From Stenotrophomonas sp. ASS1 (GTDB taxonomy: Bacteria > Pseudomonadota > Gammaproteobacteria > Xanthomonadales > Xanthomonadaceae), in assembly GCF_004346925.1 (NCBI RefSeq), contig NZ_CP031167.1, positions 3,368,001-3,432,000 on the forward strand: a DNA stretch of 64,000 nt. Direction: 5' to 3'. Position 1 is the first letter of the stretch. Each line of letters begins with the position of its first letter. The position numbers were made by a program, and so were the translations under genes. The notes beneath the pieces were generated by a model. It did not search any database. It had not been told where the DNA came from and worked only from the letters and a program-made list of their open reading frames with translations. This document shows positions 35,090 through 43,588 of this stretch, one piece after another.

Positions 35090-36418
35090 TCAGCGGTCGC
35101 GCGGCAGCTTCTTTTCTTCGCGCAGCACACCGAATGCGGCGGCGGTCATGCACGCGGCAACCACCACGCCGCCGATGAACACCACGTGTGAACCAAACAA
35201 CGACAAGCCCTTGTGCACCCACGCAAAGCTCAGGTCCGCGCCGCGGTACACCACGGTATCGATGGCCGCACCGGCCTTGTAGCGCCACTGCCGGTCCACG
35301 CGGGTATAGATGGTTTCGCGTGCCGGCTTGGCCAATGCGAACTCGCTGGCGCGGGTCATCACCTGCACCACTGCGACCATCAACGGCATGGGTGAAGCGG
35401 CAAGCACCGAAAAGCCGATCAGGATCGCAAAACCAGGGATCAACAGGGCCGGCGCGATACCGTGGCGCGACAGCAGCCAGCGGGTCAGGCCGAGCTGCAT
35501 CAGCAGCGCCAGTGCGTTCACCGCCAGGTCGATACGCGAGAAGAAGGCCGTGGCAGCGCCTGCATCGTTGAACGCCGCACGCACGATGCTGGCCTGCTGG
35601 TTGTACAACAGGGTGCCCACGCCCACACCGAACACCACCATGATCGCCAGCCAGCGCAGCAACGGCTCACGCACGATCAGTTTCAGACCGTCCAGCACGC
35701 TGCCCCCCATCGGCTGCTCGCCGGATACCAGCTGCTGCTCCTGCTCACGCAGCACCGCCCAGTGCCGTAGTCGCCAGATGCTCAACAGGCAGATGGCGAG
35801 GAATCCGGCCGAGACCAGCATCAGGTTGGCGATGCCCACACGCTGCACCAGTGCACCGGTGATGATCGGCCCGAGAAAGGCACCGATGGTGCCGGCCGCG
35901 CCGATGTAACCGTAGAAGGCACGTGCCTGCGCGTTGGAAAACACATCGGCCATGAAGCTCCAGAACACCGCCACCGCGAACAGGTTGAAGACGGTGATCC
36001 AGAAAAAGAACGCCATGCCGCGGCCTGGCACACCGCTGTCGAACAGTACGTAGAAACCCAGCAAGGTGACGATGAAGAACCCATACACCGCCGGCAGGAA
36101 CACCCGCCGTGGGAAGCGGCTGACCAGCCAGCCGTACACCGGCTGCAGCACCAGCATGATCACGAACACGCAGGAGAACAGGAACTGCAGGACGAAATCC
36201 TTCAGCGCGATGCCATGGCTGGCGAACCAGGCGATCAGCATCGGCGGGAACACCGTTTCCAGGTCGGCCGAGGCGGCCATCGCCTCACGCACCGGGCGCA
36301 GCACGTAGTAGCCGCTGAGCAGGCAGAAGAAGTACAGGAACGACCACCACAGCGCCGGCGACTCACGCAGTGCCGCCGTCAGCCCACGCAACGGCCCCTT
36401 GTCCTTCACCGCGCTCAC
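35090..36418 (-). CDS. NTP/NDP-exchange (TLC) or MFS-type transporter
   Basis: 442 residues with about 12 membrane segments. The N-terminal FLYFFCLLSGYYVLRPVREAMA and the central FWSFMADVFSNAQARAFYGYIGAAGTIGAFLGP are typical of the bacterial branch related to the ATP/ADP translocase (TLC) family, often annotated simply as MFS transporter. In free-living bacteria the substrate of these proteins is unknown; nucleotide exchange should not be assumed. The C-terminus contains VMTRASEFALAKPARETIYTRV, conserved in the family. It is divergent from the serine hydrolase gene. Confidence 0.82.
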   Translation of the reverse strand: MSAVKDKGPLRGLTAALRESPALWWSFLYFFCLLSGYYVLRPVREAMAASADLETVFPPMLIAWFASHGIALKDFVLQFLFSCVFVIMLVLQPVYGWLVSRFPRRVFLPAVYGFFIVTLLGFYVLFDSGVPGRGMAFFFWITVFNLFAVAVFWSFMADVFSNAQARAFYGYIGAAGTIGAFLGPIITGALVQRVGIANLMLVSAGFLAICLLSIWRLRHWAVLREQEQQLVSGEQPMGGSVLDGLKLIVREPLLRWLAIMVVFGVGVGTLLYNQQASIVRAAFNDAGAATAFFSRIDLAVNALALLMQLGLTRWLLSRHGIAPALLIPGFAILIGFSVLAASPMPLMVAVVQVMTRASEFALAKPARETIYTRVDRQWRYKAGAAIDTVVYRGADLSFAWVHKGLSLFGSHVVFIGGVVVAACMTAAAFGVLREEKKLPRDR

Positions 36419-36643
36419 GCGGTGTCCCTCGCCAGAAGACGGCGGTTGGACAGCGGCATGGCAGGCTCCGGGGGCGGTGAAGCGCGTACGTTAGCCAATG
36501 CACTGCAACATCGCCAGCAGCAGCCTCGCAGAAGGCCGCAACGCAGTGTCACGGCCCCGCCCGGACGACACGTTCCGACACATGCTTTCGGGGTGTCAAA
36601 ATTCCAACTTTTTCAACGAGATGCGCATTCATCTTCGCTTTGT

Positions 36644-36673
36644 TTGTGCACAAGGGAAAAGCGGCGCTAGAAT
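36644..36673 (+). promoter_or_regulatory. Candidate promoter of the serine hydrolase gene
   Basis: TTGTGC (36644-36649), an 18-base spacer and TAGAAT (36668-36673). The ATG is 31 bases after the -10 box. The region upstream (36590-36660) is A/T-rich compared with the flanks. Confidence 0.4.
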
Positions 36674-36704
36674 CGCCATCAGCAGTCGCGCACGGGTCTC
36701 CACG

Positions 36705-38102
36705 ATGAAAAAGAACAGCCTGCGTCGTCCGATCCGTTCGGCGGCCACCGGTTTGCTGGGCATGTTGATGCCCGTTGCCTTGTCCACCACCGCGCAGACC
36801 CCGCCGCCATTGCCGCCGATGCCGGCCAACATCGAATCCGCCGCCACCGCCGTCGCCCACACCCAGCCCGCCGCTTACCGCACCGGCCTGGTGCCGCAGG
36901 TGCAGCCGCCGGCGGCCGGCTTCAACGTGGCCAACATCGAATCGATGGCGCAGCAGCTCACCTATGGCGAGCGTGTGCCCGGCATGGCCGTGGCCATCGT
37001 GCAGGGTGGCCGCGTACTCAGCGCGCGTGGTTATGGCGTTACCGACGTCAACAACCCGCTGCCGGTCGACGCCCACACCGTGTTCCGCCTGGCATCGCTG
37101 TCCAAGGCCTTCGCCGGCACCATGGCCGGACTGCTGGTCAACGATGGCACGCTGCGCTGGGACAGCAAGGTCACCGACTACGTGCCGGGCTTCCGCCTGA
37201 ACTCTCCGGAAGCGACCGATCGCCTGACCGTGGCCGACGTGCTCAGCCACCGCGTCGGCCTGCCGTACAACGCCTACGACCGCGACATCGAAGGCAACGC
37301 CGAGTACTACGCACTCACCCAGAAGCTGGCCAATACCAGCCTGAAGTGCCTGCCGGGCGACTGCTACGCCTACCAGAACGTGGCCTTCAGCCTGATCGGC
37401 GACGTGGTCTATGCCGCCTCGGGGAGCTTCTACGAGCAGTCGGTCGAGCGCCGCATCTTCAAGCCGCTGGGCATGAACGATGCCAGCCTCGGCCTGGCCG
37501 GCATCCAGGCCAGCTCACGCTGGGCGCGTCCGCACGTGCGCAGCCGCAATGGCTGGGTGTCGCTGACACCGAAGCCGACCTACTACCGCGTCGCCCCGGC
37601 CGCCGGCGTCAACGCCAGCGCCAGCGACATGGCGCAGTGGCTGCTGGCCCACACCGGCCATCGCCCGGACGTGCTGCCGGCACCGCTGCTGGCCACCCTG
37701 CATTCGAGCCTGATCAACACCCCGGGCGAAATGCGTTCGGGCTGGCGCCGCGAGCGCCTGCATTCGGCCGGCTACGCACTGGGCTGGCGCACCTTCGACT
37801 ACGCCGGCCACGATGTGGTGTTCCATGCCGGTGCCGTGCAGGGCTATCGCGGCCTGGTCGCGCTGGTGCCGGAACGCGATCTCGGCATCGCCATCATGTG
37901 GAACGGCGAAAGCGGCCTGCCCAGCGGCCTGCTGCCGACGGTGCTCGATTCCGCGCTCGGCCTGCCGACGCAGCGCTGGCTGGACGTGGACACCGACTTC
38001 GGCAGCGACAACCTGATGGCCGAAGGCGCGAGCCCGGCACAGCAGGACAAGCGCAAGGGCAAGGGTGCTTCGAGCAACCGTGCGGTGGCCTCGCCGCGCT
38101 GA
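36705..38102 (+). CDS. Exported serine hydrolase, class C beta-lactamase fold
   Basis: 465 residues. A signal peptide of about 30 residues precedes a proline-rich linker and a beta-lactamase/EstB-like domain. S131-L-S-K134 gives the SxxK catalytic pair in FRLASLSKAFAG. YQN in CYAYQNVAFS is the YxN motif, and HAG in VFHAGAVQGYRG takes the place of KTG. The replacement of KTG is typical of esterases and D-amino-peptidases of this fold rather than true AmpC. It is probably a periplasmic esterase or peptidase; resistance activity cannot be claimed. A clear terminator follows. Confidence 0.9.
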   Translation: MKKNSLRRPIRSAATGLLGMLMPVALSTTAQTPPPLPPMPANIESAATAVAHTQPAAYRTGLVPQVQPPAAGFNVANIESMAQQLTYGERVPGMAVAIVQGGRVLSARGYGVTDVNNPLPVDAHTVFRLASLSKAFAGTMAGLLVNDGTLRWDSKVTDYVPGFRLNSPEATDRLTVADVLSHRVGLPYNAYDRDIEGNAEYYALTQKLANTSLKCLPGDCYAYQNVAFSLIGDVVYAASGSFYEQSVERRIFKPLGMNDASLGLAGIQASSRWARPHVRSRNGWVSLTPKPTYYRVAPAAGVNASASDMAQWLLAHTGHRPDVLPAPLLATLHSSLINTPGEMRSGWRRERLHSAGYALGWRTFDYAGHDVVFHAGAVQGYRGLVALVPERDLGIAIMWNGESGLPSGLLPTVLDSALGLPTQRWLDVDTDFGSDNLMAEGASPAQQDKRKGKGASSNRAVASPR

Positions 38103-38127
38103 GTTGGCGGGCTTCATCGTGTGTGCG

Positions 38128-38154
38128 AAGGGCGGCCTGCGGGTCGCCCTTTTT
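38128..38154 (+). terminator. Rho-independent terminator of the serine hydrolase gene
   Basis: AAGGGCGGCC-TGCG-GGTCGCCCTT, a 10-bp stem with one G-U pair, followed by TTTTA. Confidence 0.85.
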
Positions 38155-38164
38155 AGTGGCAGTT

Positions 38165-38199
38165 GTAGAGCAAAGCAATCGAGCAGTGCTCGACTCTAC
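38165..38199. repeat. Degenerate GTAGAG REP element
   Basis: GTAGAG ... TCGAGC-AGT-GCTCGA-CTCTAC. The inner stem is perfect; the outer arms are GTAGAG and CTCTAC, with an extra 8 bases on the left side. It lies between convergent genes. Confidence 0.7.
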
Positions 38200-38209
38200 A
38201 AACGGAAGG

Positions 38210-38968
38210 CTAATGCGCGAAGTAGTGCATGCCGCCATCCACCGGAATCACCGCGCCGGTGATGTAGCCGGCCAAGGGCGAGGCCAGAAAGGCCACCAGC
38301 GGCGCCACTTCCTCCGGATCACCAAAACGCCCGATCGGAATGTTGCGTTCGATGAACTCACGCCGGCTTTCCTCGGTTGGATGCAGCCGGTCCCGGATCT
38401 GAGCACTGTTGATGCGTCCCGGCGCGATTGCATTGACCGTGATGCCCTGTGAGGCCAGCGCCGACGACAGCCCTTTGCTCCACAGATGCAACGCCGCCTT
38501 CGCCGCCGTGGCAGCATTCACCGCGCGCGGTTCCATTGAACCGCTGAGGTTGATCACCCGCCCCCAGCCCTGCGCCTGCATCGCCGGCAGCAGTGCCTGG
38601 GTCAGGCGTCGTGCCGAAGAGAAGTTCAAGGCCATGGCTTCCTCCCAGACATCGTCCCCCGCATCCACCGTGGTCGGCCGGCCTCCTCCAGCCGCATTGA
38701 CGAGGATGTCGACACGCGTCAGTGCCGCCGAGGCTGCATCCGCAATGTGGCGTACCTGCTCCGCATCGGTGAGGTCGCCCAGCAGGACGATCGGTGCCGG
38801 CGCGCCTGCAGATTCGATCTCCGCCGCCAGTGCATGCAGCGGCTCGGCACGCCGTGCGCTGATCGCAATGCGTACTCCCTGGGCCGCCAGCAGCCTGGCC
38901 ACACCGGCACCGATGCCACTGCCCGCCCCGGTGACCAGCGCGGTACGCCCTTCAAGCCCCAGATCCAT
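38210..38968 (-). CDS. Short-chain dehydrogenase/reductase-like protein lacking the catalytic tyrosine
   Basis: 252 residues with an SDR Rossmann fold: ALVTGAGSGIGAGVARLLA (cofactor glycine motif), NAAGGG, and the C-terminal FLASPLAGYITGAVIPVDGG. The catalytic region reads INLSGSMEPRAVNAATAAKAALHLW: the serine and lysine positions are present but the tyrosine of YxxxK is an alanine. It may be a non-catalytic SDR or use another acid. Start ATG 38968 has GGAGAA in front; the longer ORF adds an unrelated 16 residues. It is divergent from a LysR regulator, the common arrangement of a regulator and its target. Confidence 0.87.
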   Translation of the reverse strand: MDLGLEGRTALVTGAGSGIGAGVARLLAAQGVRIAISARRAEPLHALAAEIESAGAPAPIVLLGDLTDAEQVRHIADAASAALTRVDILVNAAGGGRPTTVDAGDDVWEEAMALNFSSARRLTQALLPAMQAQGWGRVINLSGSMEPRAVNAATAAKAALHLWSKGLSSALASQGITVNAIAPGRINSAQIRDRLHPTEESRREFIERNIPIGRFGDPEEVAPLVAFLASPLAGYITGAVIPVDGGMHYFAH

Positions 38969-39019
38969 GATGTTCTCCCAATCCGCCAGCCGGTACATCC
39001 GGCCCGTCCAGTACATGCT

Positions 39020-39044
39020 GTTTGATCACCCCTGATTGATAAAC
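39020..39044. promoter_or_regulatory. Possible LysR binding region between SDR and lysR genes
   Basis: GTTTGATCA and TTGATAAAC form an imperfect inverted repeat in the 114-bp divergent gap. LysR proteins often bind such A/T-rich dyads between themselves and a divergent target. The match is weak. Confidence 0.3.
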
Positions 39045-39082
39045 TCCGCGCAGGTTTCAGCATTCAACACCCGGGGTGTCAG

Positions 39083-39976
39083 ATGAATCTGCTGGAGAGC
39101 ATGCAGGTCTACGTGCTGATCGTGGACAAGGGCAGCCTCAGCGCTGCGGCGGCGGCGATGGATATCTCGGCGACGATGGCCGGCAAGCACCTGCGTGCGC
39201 TGGAAGCACGGCTGGGAATGCAGCTGTTGAGCCGTACTACCCGGCGCCAGCACATGACGCCCTTCGGCGAGGACTACTACACCCGCTGCCGGGAGATCCT
39301 GCGGCTGGTGGAAGAAACGGACGCACAGGCGCAGCACCAGCAGCTGGCACCGGCGGGCACGTTGCGCATCAGTGCGCCGGTGATCTTCGGCACGCACGCA
39401 CTGGTACCGGCACTGGCCGAATACATGGCGCGCCATCCGGATGTCCGGGTCGAAGTCACGCTGAGCGACCGCGTGGTCGACCTCGCCGAGGAGGGTTTCG
39501 AAGCGGCGCTGCGCATCGGCACGCTGGCCGACAGCAGCATGCTGGTGGCGCGTGCGCTGGCACCGTATCGCTTGATGATGTGCGCATCGCCGGCGTACCT
39601 GGCCAGGCATGGCACGCCTCGCAGCCTGCGCGACCTCGCCCTGCATCAGTGCCTGTCCTTCGAACCGAGCGCACTCGCACAGTGGCTGCAGGCCGACGCT
39701 GGCGAACTCGAGCGTGTGCCCGGCGGCCGGCTGCAGATCAACAACGGCGAAGCGCTGCGCACGGCAGCGCTGCACGGGCTGGGCATCGTGCTGCAGTCGG
39801 CACTGCTGCTGGCTGCCGACATCGACACCGGACGCCTGGTGCAGCTGTTCCCTGAGTTCGGCCAGACCGGTCGGCCGATGCACGTGGTCTACGCCCACGA
39901 TCGCTACCACTCGACCCGCCTGCGCAGCTTCCTGGACTTCCTGATAGAGCGCTTTCCACCGGCCCCGCACCGCTAG
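39083..39976 (+). CDS. LysR-family transcriptional regulator
   Basis: 297 residues. The N-terminal winged HTH (about 1-60) reads LLESMQVYVLIVDKGSLSAAAAAMDISATMAGKHLRALEARLGMQLLSRTTR. The substrate-binding domain follows with LRISAPVIFGTHALVPALAEYMARHPDVRVEVTLSDR, and ends with the typical HSTRLRSFLDFLIERF. It belongs to the CrgA/DhcR-like group of LysR regulators often found next to a short-chain dehydrogenase. It is divergent from the SDR-like gene and probably regulates it. Confidence 0.93.
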   Translation: MNLLESMQVYVLIVDKGSLSAAAAAMDISATMAGKHLRALEARLGMQLLSRTTRRQHMTPFGEDYYTRCREILRLVEETDAQAQHQQLAPAGTLRISAPVIFGTHALVPALAEYMARHPDVRVEVTLSDRVVDLAEEGFEAALRIGTLADSSMLVARALAPYRLMMCASPAYLARHGTPRSLRDLALHQCLSFEPSALAQWLQADAGELERVPGGRLQINNGEALRTAALHGLGIVLQSALLLAADIDTGRLVQLFPEFGQTGRPMHVVYAHDRYHSTRLRSFLDFLIERFPPAPHR

Positions 39977-39997
39977 CGTCGACCGTCAGAAAAGCAG

Positions 39998-40012
39998 TCG
40001 AGCACGGCTCGA
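39998..40012. repeat. Short REP remnant
   Basis: TCGAGC-ACG-GCTCGA followed by CCCTGC, a truncated member of the GTAG-headed family (compare 38165 and 45034). Confidence 0.55.
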
Positions 40013-40027
40013 CCCTGCAAACGGCCC

Positions 40028-40071
40028 ATAAAAAAACCCCCTCCCCGCTGGGCAGTCAGGGAAGGGGGTTT
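40028..40071 (-). terminator. Rho-independent terminator of the histone-like gene
   Basis: On the minus strand ACCCCCTTCCC pairs with GGGGAGGGGGT around a 12-base loop, and a run of six or more T follows. It begins 25 bases after the stop codon of the histone-like gene. Confidence 0.85.
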
Positions 40072-40095
40072 CAGGATGCGGCTATCGGGAAGTAC

Positions 40096-40614
40096 TTAGA
40101 TCAGCGGCGCCGGGGTTGCCGGCAGAGCGACCGGAGCAGCCTTCTTCTTGCGGGCGGCCGGCTTGCGCTTGGCAACCTTCTTCGCTGCCTTCTTCGGGGC
40201 AGCCTTCTTGGTCGCCTTCTTCGCGGTCTTCTTTACTGCCTTCTTGGCGGTCTTCTTGACGGCCTTCTTGGCAGTGGCCTTCTTCGCGACCTTCTTGGCC
40301 GGCTTGCGGGCCGTTGCCTTCTTGGCAGTCTTCTTGGTGGCCTTCTTGGCTACCTTCTTGACGGCCTTCTTCGCGGTCTTCTTGACGGCCTTCTTGGCAG
40401 TGGACTTCTTGGCTACCTTCTTCGCCGCCTTCTTCACTGCCTTCTTCGCAGTGGTCTTCTTGGCGACCTTCTTCGCAGCCTTCTTAACTGCCTTCTTGGC
40501 GGTCGCCTTCTTCGCGACCTTCTTCACTGCCTTCTTGGCAGCGGCCTTCTTCGCGACCTTCTTCACCGCTTTCTTGGCGGCGGGCTTCTTCTTCGCAGCT
40601 TTCTTGGTTGCCAT
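40096..40614 (-). CDS. Lysine/alanine-rich histone H1-like DNA-binding protein
   Basis: 172 residues composed almost entirely of K, A, V, T and P in repeats such as KKAVKKVAKKATAKKAVKK and KKTAKKAVKK. This is the composition of eukaryotic H1 tails and of bacterial histone-like proteins such as AlgP. It should bind DNA or RNA without sequence specificity and compact the nucleoid. The start is ATG 40614 with GAGGAG upstream; the longer ORF extends into the leader. The gene has a strong promoter about 280 bases upstream, giving a long leader. The repeated DNA makes length variation by slippage likely. Confidence 0.9.
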   Translation of the reverse strand: MATKKAAKKKPAAKKAVKKVAKKAAAKKAVKKVAKKATAKKAVKKAAKKVAKKTTAKKAVKKAAKKVAKKSTAKKAVKKTAKKAVKKVAKKATKKTAKKATARKPAKKVAKKATAKKAVKKTAKKAVKKTAKKATKKAAPKKAAKKVAKRKPAARKKKAAPVALPATPAPLI

Positions 40615-40899
40615 GGGATGGCTCCTCGTCAGTGATAGGGAGTTGAAACGCCCAGGTGGATCAAACCCGCGGATGCTGCGTGCGGGGACCGCCGGCGCGT
40701 CAGGCGCGCCGTTACGGATGCGGCAATGCCCGCCTCGATCGGCGGAGCGGACATCGGAACGGGAGTTGCCTTGCATTTCTCCGGGGGAAGCGGGGCCATG
40801 TCCACCGTCATCAGGGTCGCGGTGGTCTTGAAGGGGCTGCTTCGCATCGGACGATTGATTCTGCGCACTCGGTTGGGCAGGCAAGGTCTGCTGAGGCGA

Positions 40900-40928
40900 A
40901 ACCTAATCACGGTTTTTTTTACTGTCAA
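40900..40928 (-). promoter_or_regulatory. Sigma-70 promoter of the histone-like gene
   Basis: On the minus strand TTGACA (40928-40923), exactly 17 bases, TAGGTT (40905-40900). Transcription should start near 40893, leaving a leader of about 280 bases before ATG 40614. The spacer contains a run of eight A. Confidence 0.7.
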
Positions 40929-40936
40929 CAACCCCC

Positions 40937-40956
40937 GCGAAAAATTTTCACATCCG
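40937..40956 (-). promoter_or_regulatory. GAAAANTTTTC box 1, upstream of the -35
   Basis: GCGAAAAATTTTCACATCCG on the plus strand; 18 of 20 bases match the box at 41185-41204. It ends 9 bases from the -35 hexamer of the histone-like promoter. The core is an odd palindrome, GAAAA-N-TTTTC. It may be an activator site or an UP element. Confidence 0.45.
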
Positions 40957-41184
40957 CGCCATCCCGGACGCCGCCCTCGCCACCGCCGTGCGCGCCCTGC
41001 AACGACCATTGAAGCGGCGCGCACGCGCGCCGCATACGACGAAGTCGATGCGCTCTCTGAACAAAAAACACTTGAAATAAGCACTCTGCGCAGATAGGCA
41101 CATGTTCCGGACAACAGCGCACGTGCATCGCCGATGGTCACCCGCACCGTGGCCGACGCCAGCACAACGGGGCCGCAACGGGGG

Positions 41185-41204
41185 GCGAAAAGTTTTCACA
41201 TTCG
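41185..41204. promoter_or_regulatory. GAAAANTTTTC box 2
   Basis: GCGAAAAGTTTTCACATTCG, matching box 1 at 18 of 20 positions, 248 bases further from the histone-like gene. No promoter is obvious right beside it. The region 40957-41333 between the boxes and gcvH has no gene I can support. Confidence 0.4.
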
Positions 41205-41333
41205 ATCGCTTCGGCGCGGGGCGGAAACGCGGATTTGCGCAAAACTGCGCACGCTGATCGGCACCGTTCGTCTGTCGGCTGATGCCACGCCGAGGGTGCA
41301 GAGCGAACCCGCCGTCATGAGTCCGACGCACTC

Positions 41334-41368
41334 GCCAAAACCAAAACGGCCACCCGAAGGTGGCCGTT
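41334..41368 (-). terminator. Rho-independent terminator of gcvH
   Basis: AACGGCCACC-CGAA-GGTGGCCGTT, a 10-bp stem. On the minus strand it continues into TTTTGGTTTTGG. It begins 21 bases after the gcvH stop. Confidence 0.85.
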
Positions 41369-41389
41369 CCAGAACCCGGAAGTGACGAC

Positions 41390-41785
41390 TCAGTGGTCGT
41401 CGTTTTCCAGGGCTTCGGCATACGCGTCCGGATCCAGCAGTTCGTTGACCTCTTCAGCGTTGGTCAGTTCGACCACGAACATCCAGCCTTCGCCGTAGGC
41501 ATCTTCATTGATGGTTTCCGGCTTGTTGGACAGCGCCGAGTTGACCTCGACGACCTTGCCGCTGATCGGGCTGTAGACGTCCGAGGCGGCCTTCACCGAC
41601 TCGACAACGGCGATCTGCTCGCCCGCCTTTGCGTCGGCGCCGACTTCCGGCAGTTCGACGTAGACCAGGTCACCCAGCAGGCCCTGGGCGTGGTCGGAAA
41701 TACCGACGGTGACACGGCCATTGCCTTCGACACGGGCCCACTCATGGGACTTGAGGAACTTGAGGTCGCCGGGGATCTCGCTCAT
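41390..41785 (-). CDS. gcvH: Glycine cleavage system H protein
   Basis: 131 residues, the normal length. The lipoyl-lysine lies in [15 protein letters not shown]; other landmarks are [18 protein letters not shown] and [17 protein letters not shown]. GcvH carries the aminomethyl intermediate on lipoate between the P, T and L proteins. It follows gcvT on the same strand with a 93-base gap; gcvP is not in the window, so the P protein is encoded elsewhere. Confidence 0.97.
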   Translation of the reverse strand: MSEIPGDLKFLKSHEWARVEGNGRVTVGISDHAQGLLGDLVYVELPEVGADAKAGEQIAVVESVKAASDVYSPISGKVVEVNSALSNKPETINEDAYGEGWMFVVELTNAEEVNELLDPDAYAEALENDDH

Positions 41786-41878
41786 GGGACTGCTCCAGAG
41801 ATATGCAGGGGTGGAAAAAACGGGGCTAGTGTAACCAACCGGCCGCCACTGCTGTCAGTGACGATCGGCAGTTTCGGA

Positions 41879-42991
41879 TCAGGCGTCGGCGAGCACGCCG
41901 GGCTGGGCCTGGCCTTCGCGCACGAACGGGAACTTGACCACGCGCACCGGCACCTGCCGGCCACGGATGTCGACGGTGACCTCGCCGAGTTCACCGGCCG
42001 GTACACGGGCGAAGGCGATGCCCTTGGCCAGGGTCGGCGAGAAGGTGCCGGACAGGATCTCGCCCTGGCCGCCGGCGGTGGTCACCGCCTGACCATGGCG
42101 CAGCACGCCCTTCTCGTCCATCACCAGACCGATCATCTGACGCGCGGTGCCGGCAGCCTTCTGCGCTTCCAGCACGTCGCGGCCGATGAAGTCGCGACCT
42201 TCGTCCAGCGACACGGTCCAGGCCAGCGCCGCTTCGTACGGGCTGATCTCTTCGTCCATGTCCTGGCCGTACAGGTTCATGCCGGCTTCCAGGCGCAGCG
42301 TGTCGCGTGCGCCGAGGCCGGCCGGCTTCACGCCCGCCGCCAGCAGGCGGTTCCAGAACGCGACCACGGCGTCCTGCGGCAGCAGGATTTCGAAGCCGTC
42401 TTCGCCGGTGTAACCGGTACGGGCGACAAACAGTTCGACACCATCATCGGACCGCACCTGCAGGGCGGCGAAACGGCCCAGCTTGGCCAGCGCTGCGCGA
42501 TCGCTTTCGCGGGCCAGGCCGATGACGATGTCGCGTGCCTGCGGGCCCTGCACGGCAAGGATGGCCAGGTCCGGGCGCTGCTCGACGGTGACGCCGAACG
42601 GTGCAGCCTGCTCGCGCAGCCAGGCCAGGTCCTTCTCGCGGGTGGAGGCATTGACCACCATGCGGAAGAAATCGTCGCCCAGGTAGTAGACGATCAGGTC
42701 GTCGATGACGCCGCCGCGCGGATTCAGCATGCACGAGTACAGTGCCTTGCCGGTCACCTTCAGCTTGTCGACCGAGTTGGCCAGCAGGCGGCGCAGGAAC
42801 GGCTTGACCTGGTCACCGCGCAGGTCGACCACGGTCATGTGGCTGACGTCGAACACACCCGACTCGCGACGAACGAGGTGGTGCTCGTCGAGCTGCGAGC
42901 CGTAGTGGATGGGCATGTCCCAACCCCCGAAATCGACCATCTTGGCGCCAAGGGCGCGGTGGGTATCGTTGAGCAGCGTCTTCTGGGTCAT
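41879..42991 (-). CDS. gcvT: Glycine cleavage system aminomethyltransferase (T protein)
   Basis: 370 residues. Signatures are [37 protein letters not shown], the folate-binding region [14 protein letters not shown] and [20 protein letters not shown]. It transfers the aminomethyl carbon to tetrahydrofolate and releases ammonia. The start is ATG 42991, matching the family; the longer ORF start at 43018 adds [10 protein letters not shown] looked for a glycine riboswitch upstream and found none. A possible -10 (GATAAT) lies near 43030 on the minus strand. Confidence 0.97.
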   Translation of the reverse strand: MTQKTLLNDTHRALGAKMVDFGGWDMPIHYGSQLDEHHLVRRESGVFDVSHMTVVDLRGDQVKPFLRRLLANSVDKLKVTGKALYSCMLNPRGGVIDDLIVYYLGDDFFRMVVNASTREKDLAWLREQAAPFGVTVEQRPDLAILAVQGPQARDIVIGLARESDRAALAKLGRFAALQVRSDDGVELFVARTGYTGEDGFEILLPQDAVVAFWNRLLAAGVKPAGLGARDTLRLEAGMNLYGQDMDEEISPYEAALAWTVSLDEGRDFIGRDVLEAQKAAGTARQMIGLVMDEKGVLRHGQAVTTAGGQGEILSGTFSPTLAKGIAFARVPAGELGEVTVDIRGRQVPVRVVKFPFVREGQAQPGVLADA

Positions 42992-43146
42992 GACCGGGTC
43001 CGGCAGCAGAGGAAACAAGAATCCCCATTATCCCAGATCGGTCGCCCGCAGGCGTGCCGCAGCGCAGCGGCCATCTGCAAGCACACCTCATGCGACCGCG
43101 CCCGCTGGCCTTGACGACCCGCGGACGCGGCCAAACCACCGCAGCC

Positions 43147-43587
43147 TCAGCCCTGGGCCATGGCCTCGACCACCAGCACCGTGCCCTGCACGCTGCGCAC
43201 CCGCACCCACGTACCTGCAGGCAACTCCGGACCGCTCACCTGCCAGGACGCATCGTCAATGCTGACCCGTCCCTGGCCGCCGATGATGGCCTGCTGCAAT
43301 GCGACCTCCCGGCCGACCAGCTGCTCGGCACGGCGGTTGAGCAACGGCGCATCGCTGGGCCGTGCCCGCGGCCTCCCCCAGCGCCGGTAGCACTGGATCG
43401 AGACCACACTCAGCAGGACGAAGGCGATCACCTGCCACAACAGTGGAATGTCGCTGAACACCGCAACCAGTACGAACGCTGCCGCCGCGCCAATGCCGAT
43501 CCACAGCATGAACGCACCCGGCGCCAGCGCTTCGGCCGCGAACAGCAGCAGCGCCAGCGCGCCCCAACCGACGACTTCCCAGCGCAT
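43147..43587 (-). CDS. NfeD-family membrane protein
   Basis: 146 residues: three hydrophobic segments in the first 75 residues, then a soluble OB-fold domain with LVGREVALQQAIIGGQGRVSIDDASWQVSG and WVRVRSVQGTVLVVEAM. This is the short NfeD1b type found next to an SPFH protein. It follows the SPFH gene after only one base on the same strand, so the two are co-translated and probably form a membrane microdomain complex. Confidence 0.92.
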   Translation of the reverse strand: MRWEVVGWGALALLLFAAEALAPGAFMLWIGIGAAAAFVLVAVFSDIPLLWQVIAFVLLSVVSIQCYRRWGRPRARPSDAPLLNRRAEQLVGREVALQQAIIGGQGRVSIDDASWQVSGPELPAGTWVRVRSVQGTVLVVEAMAQG

Positions 43588-43588
43588 G

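Noticed and set aside
36705..38102. An AmpC beta-lactamase
   Set aside because: SxxK and YxN are present but KTG is replaced by HAG, and a long proline-rich N-terminus is present; an esterase or peptidase of the same fold is more likely.
40144..40610. A CRISPR-like or satellite repeat on the plus strand
   Set aside because: The repetitive CTTCTTGGC pattern is the reverse complement of lysine/alanine codons of the histone-like gene, which has a start, ribosome site, promoter and terminator.
41101..41385. A small protein gene of 83 residues on the plus strand (41134-41385)
   Set aside because: No ribosome site, no recognisable domain, and its end runs through the gcvH terminator.
42992..43146. 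A glycine riboswitch upstream of gcvT
   Set aside because: I looked for the tandem glycine-aptamer core in the gap and found no matching conserved segments.
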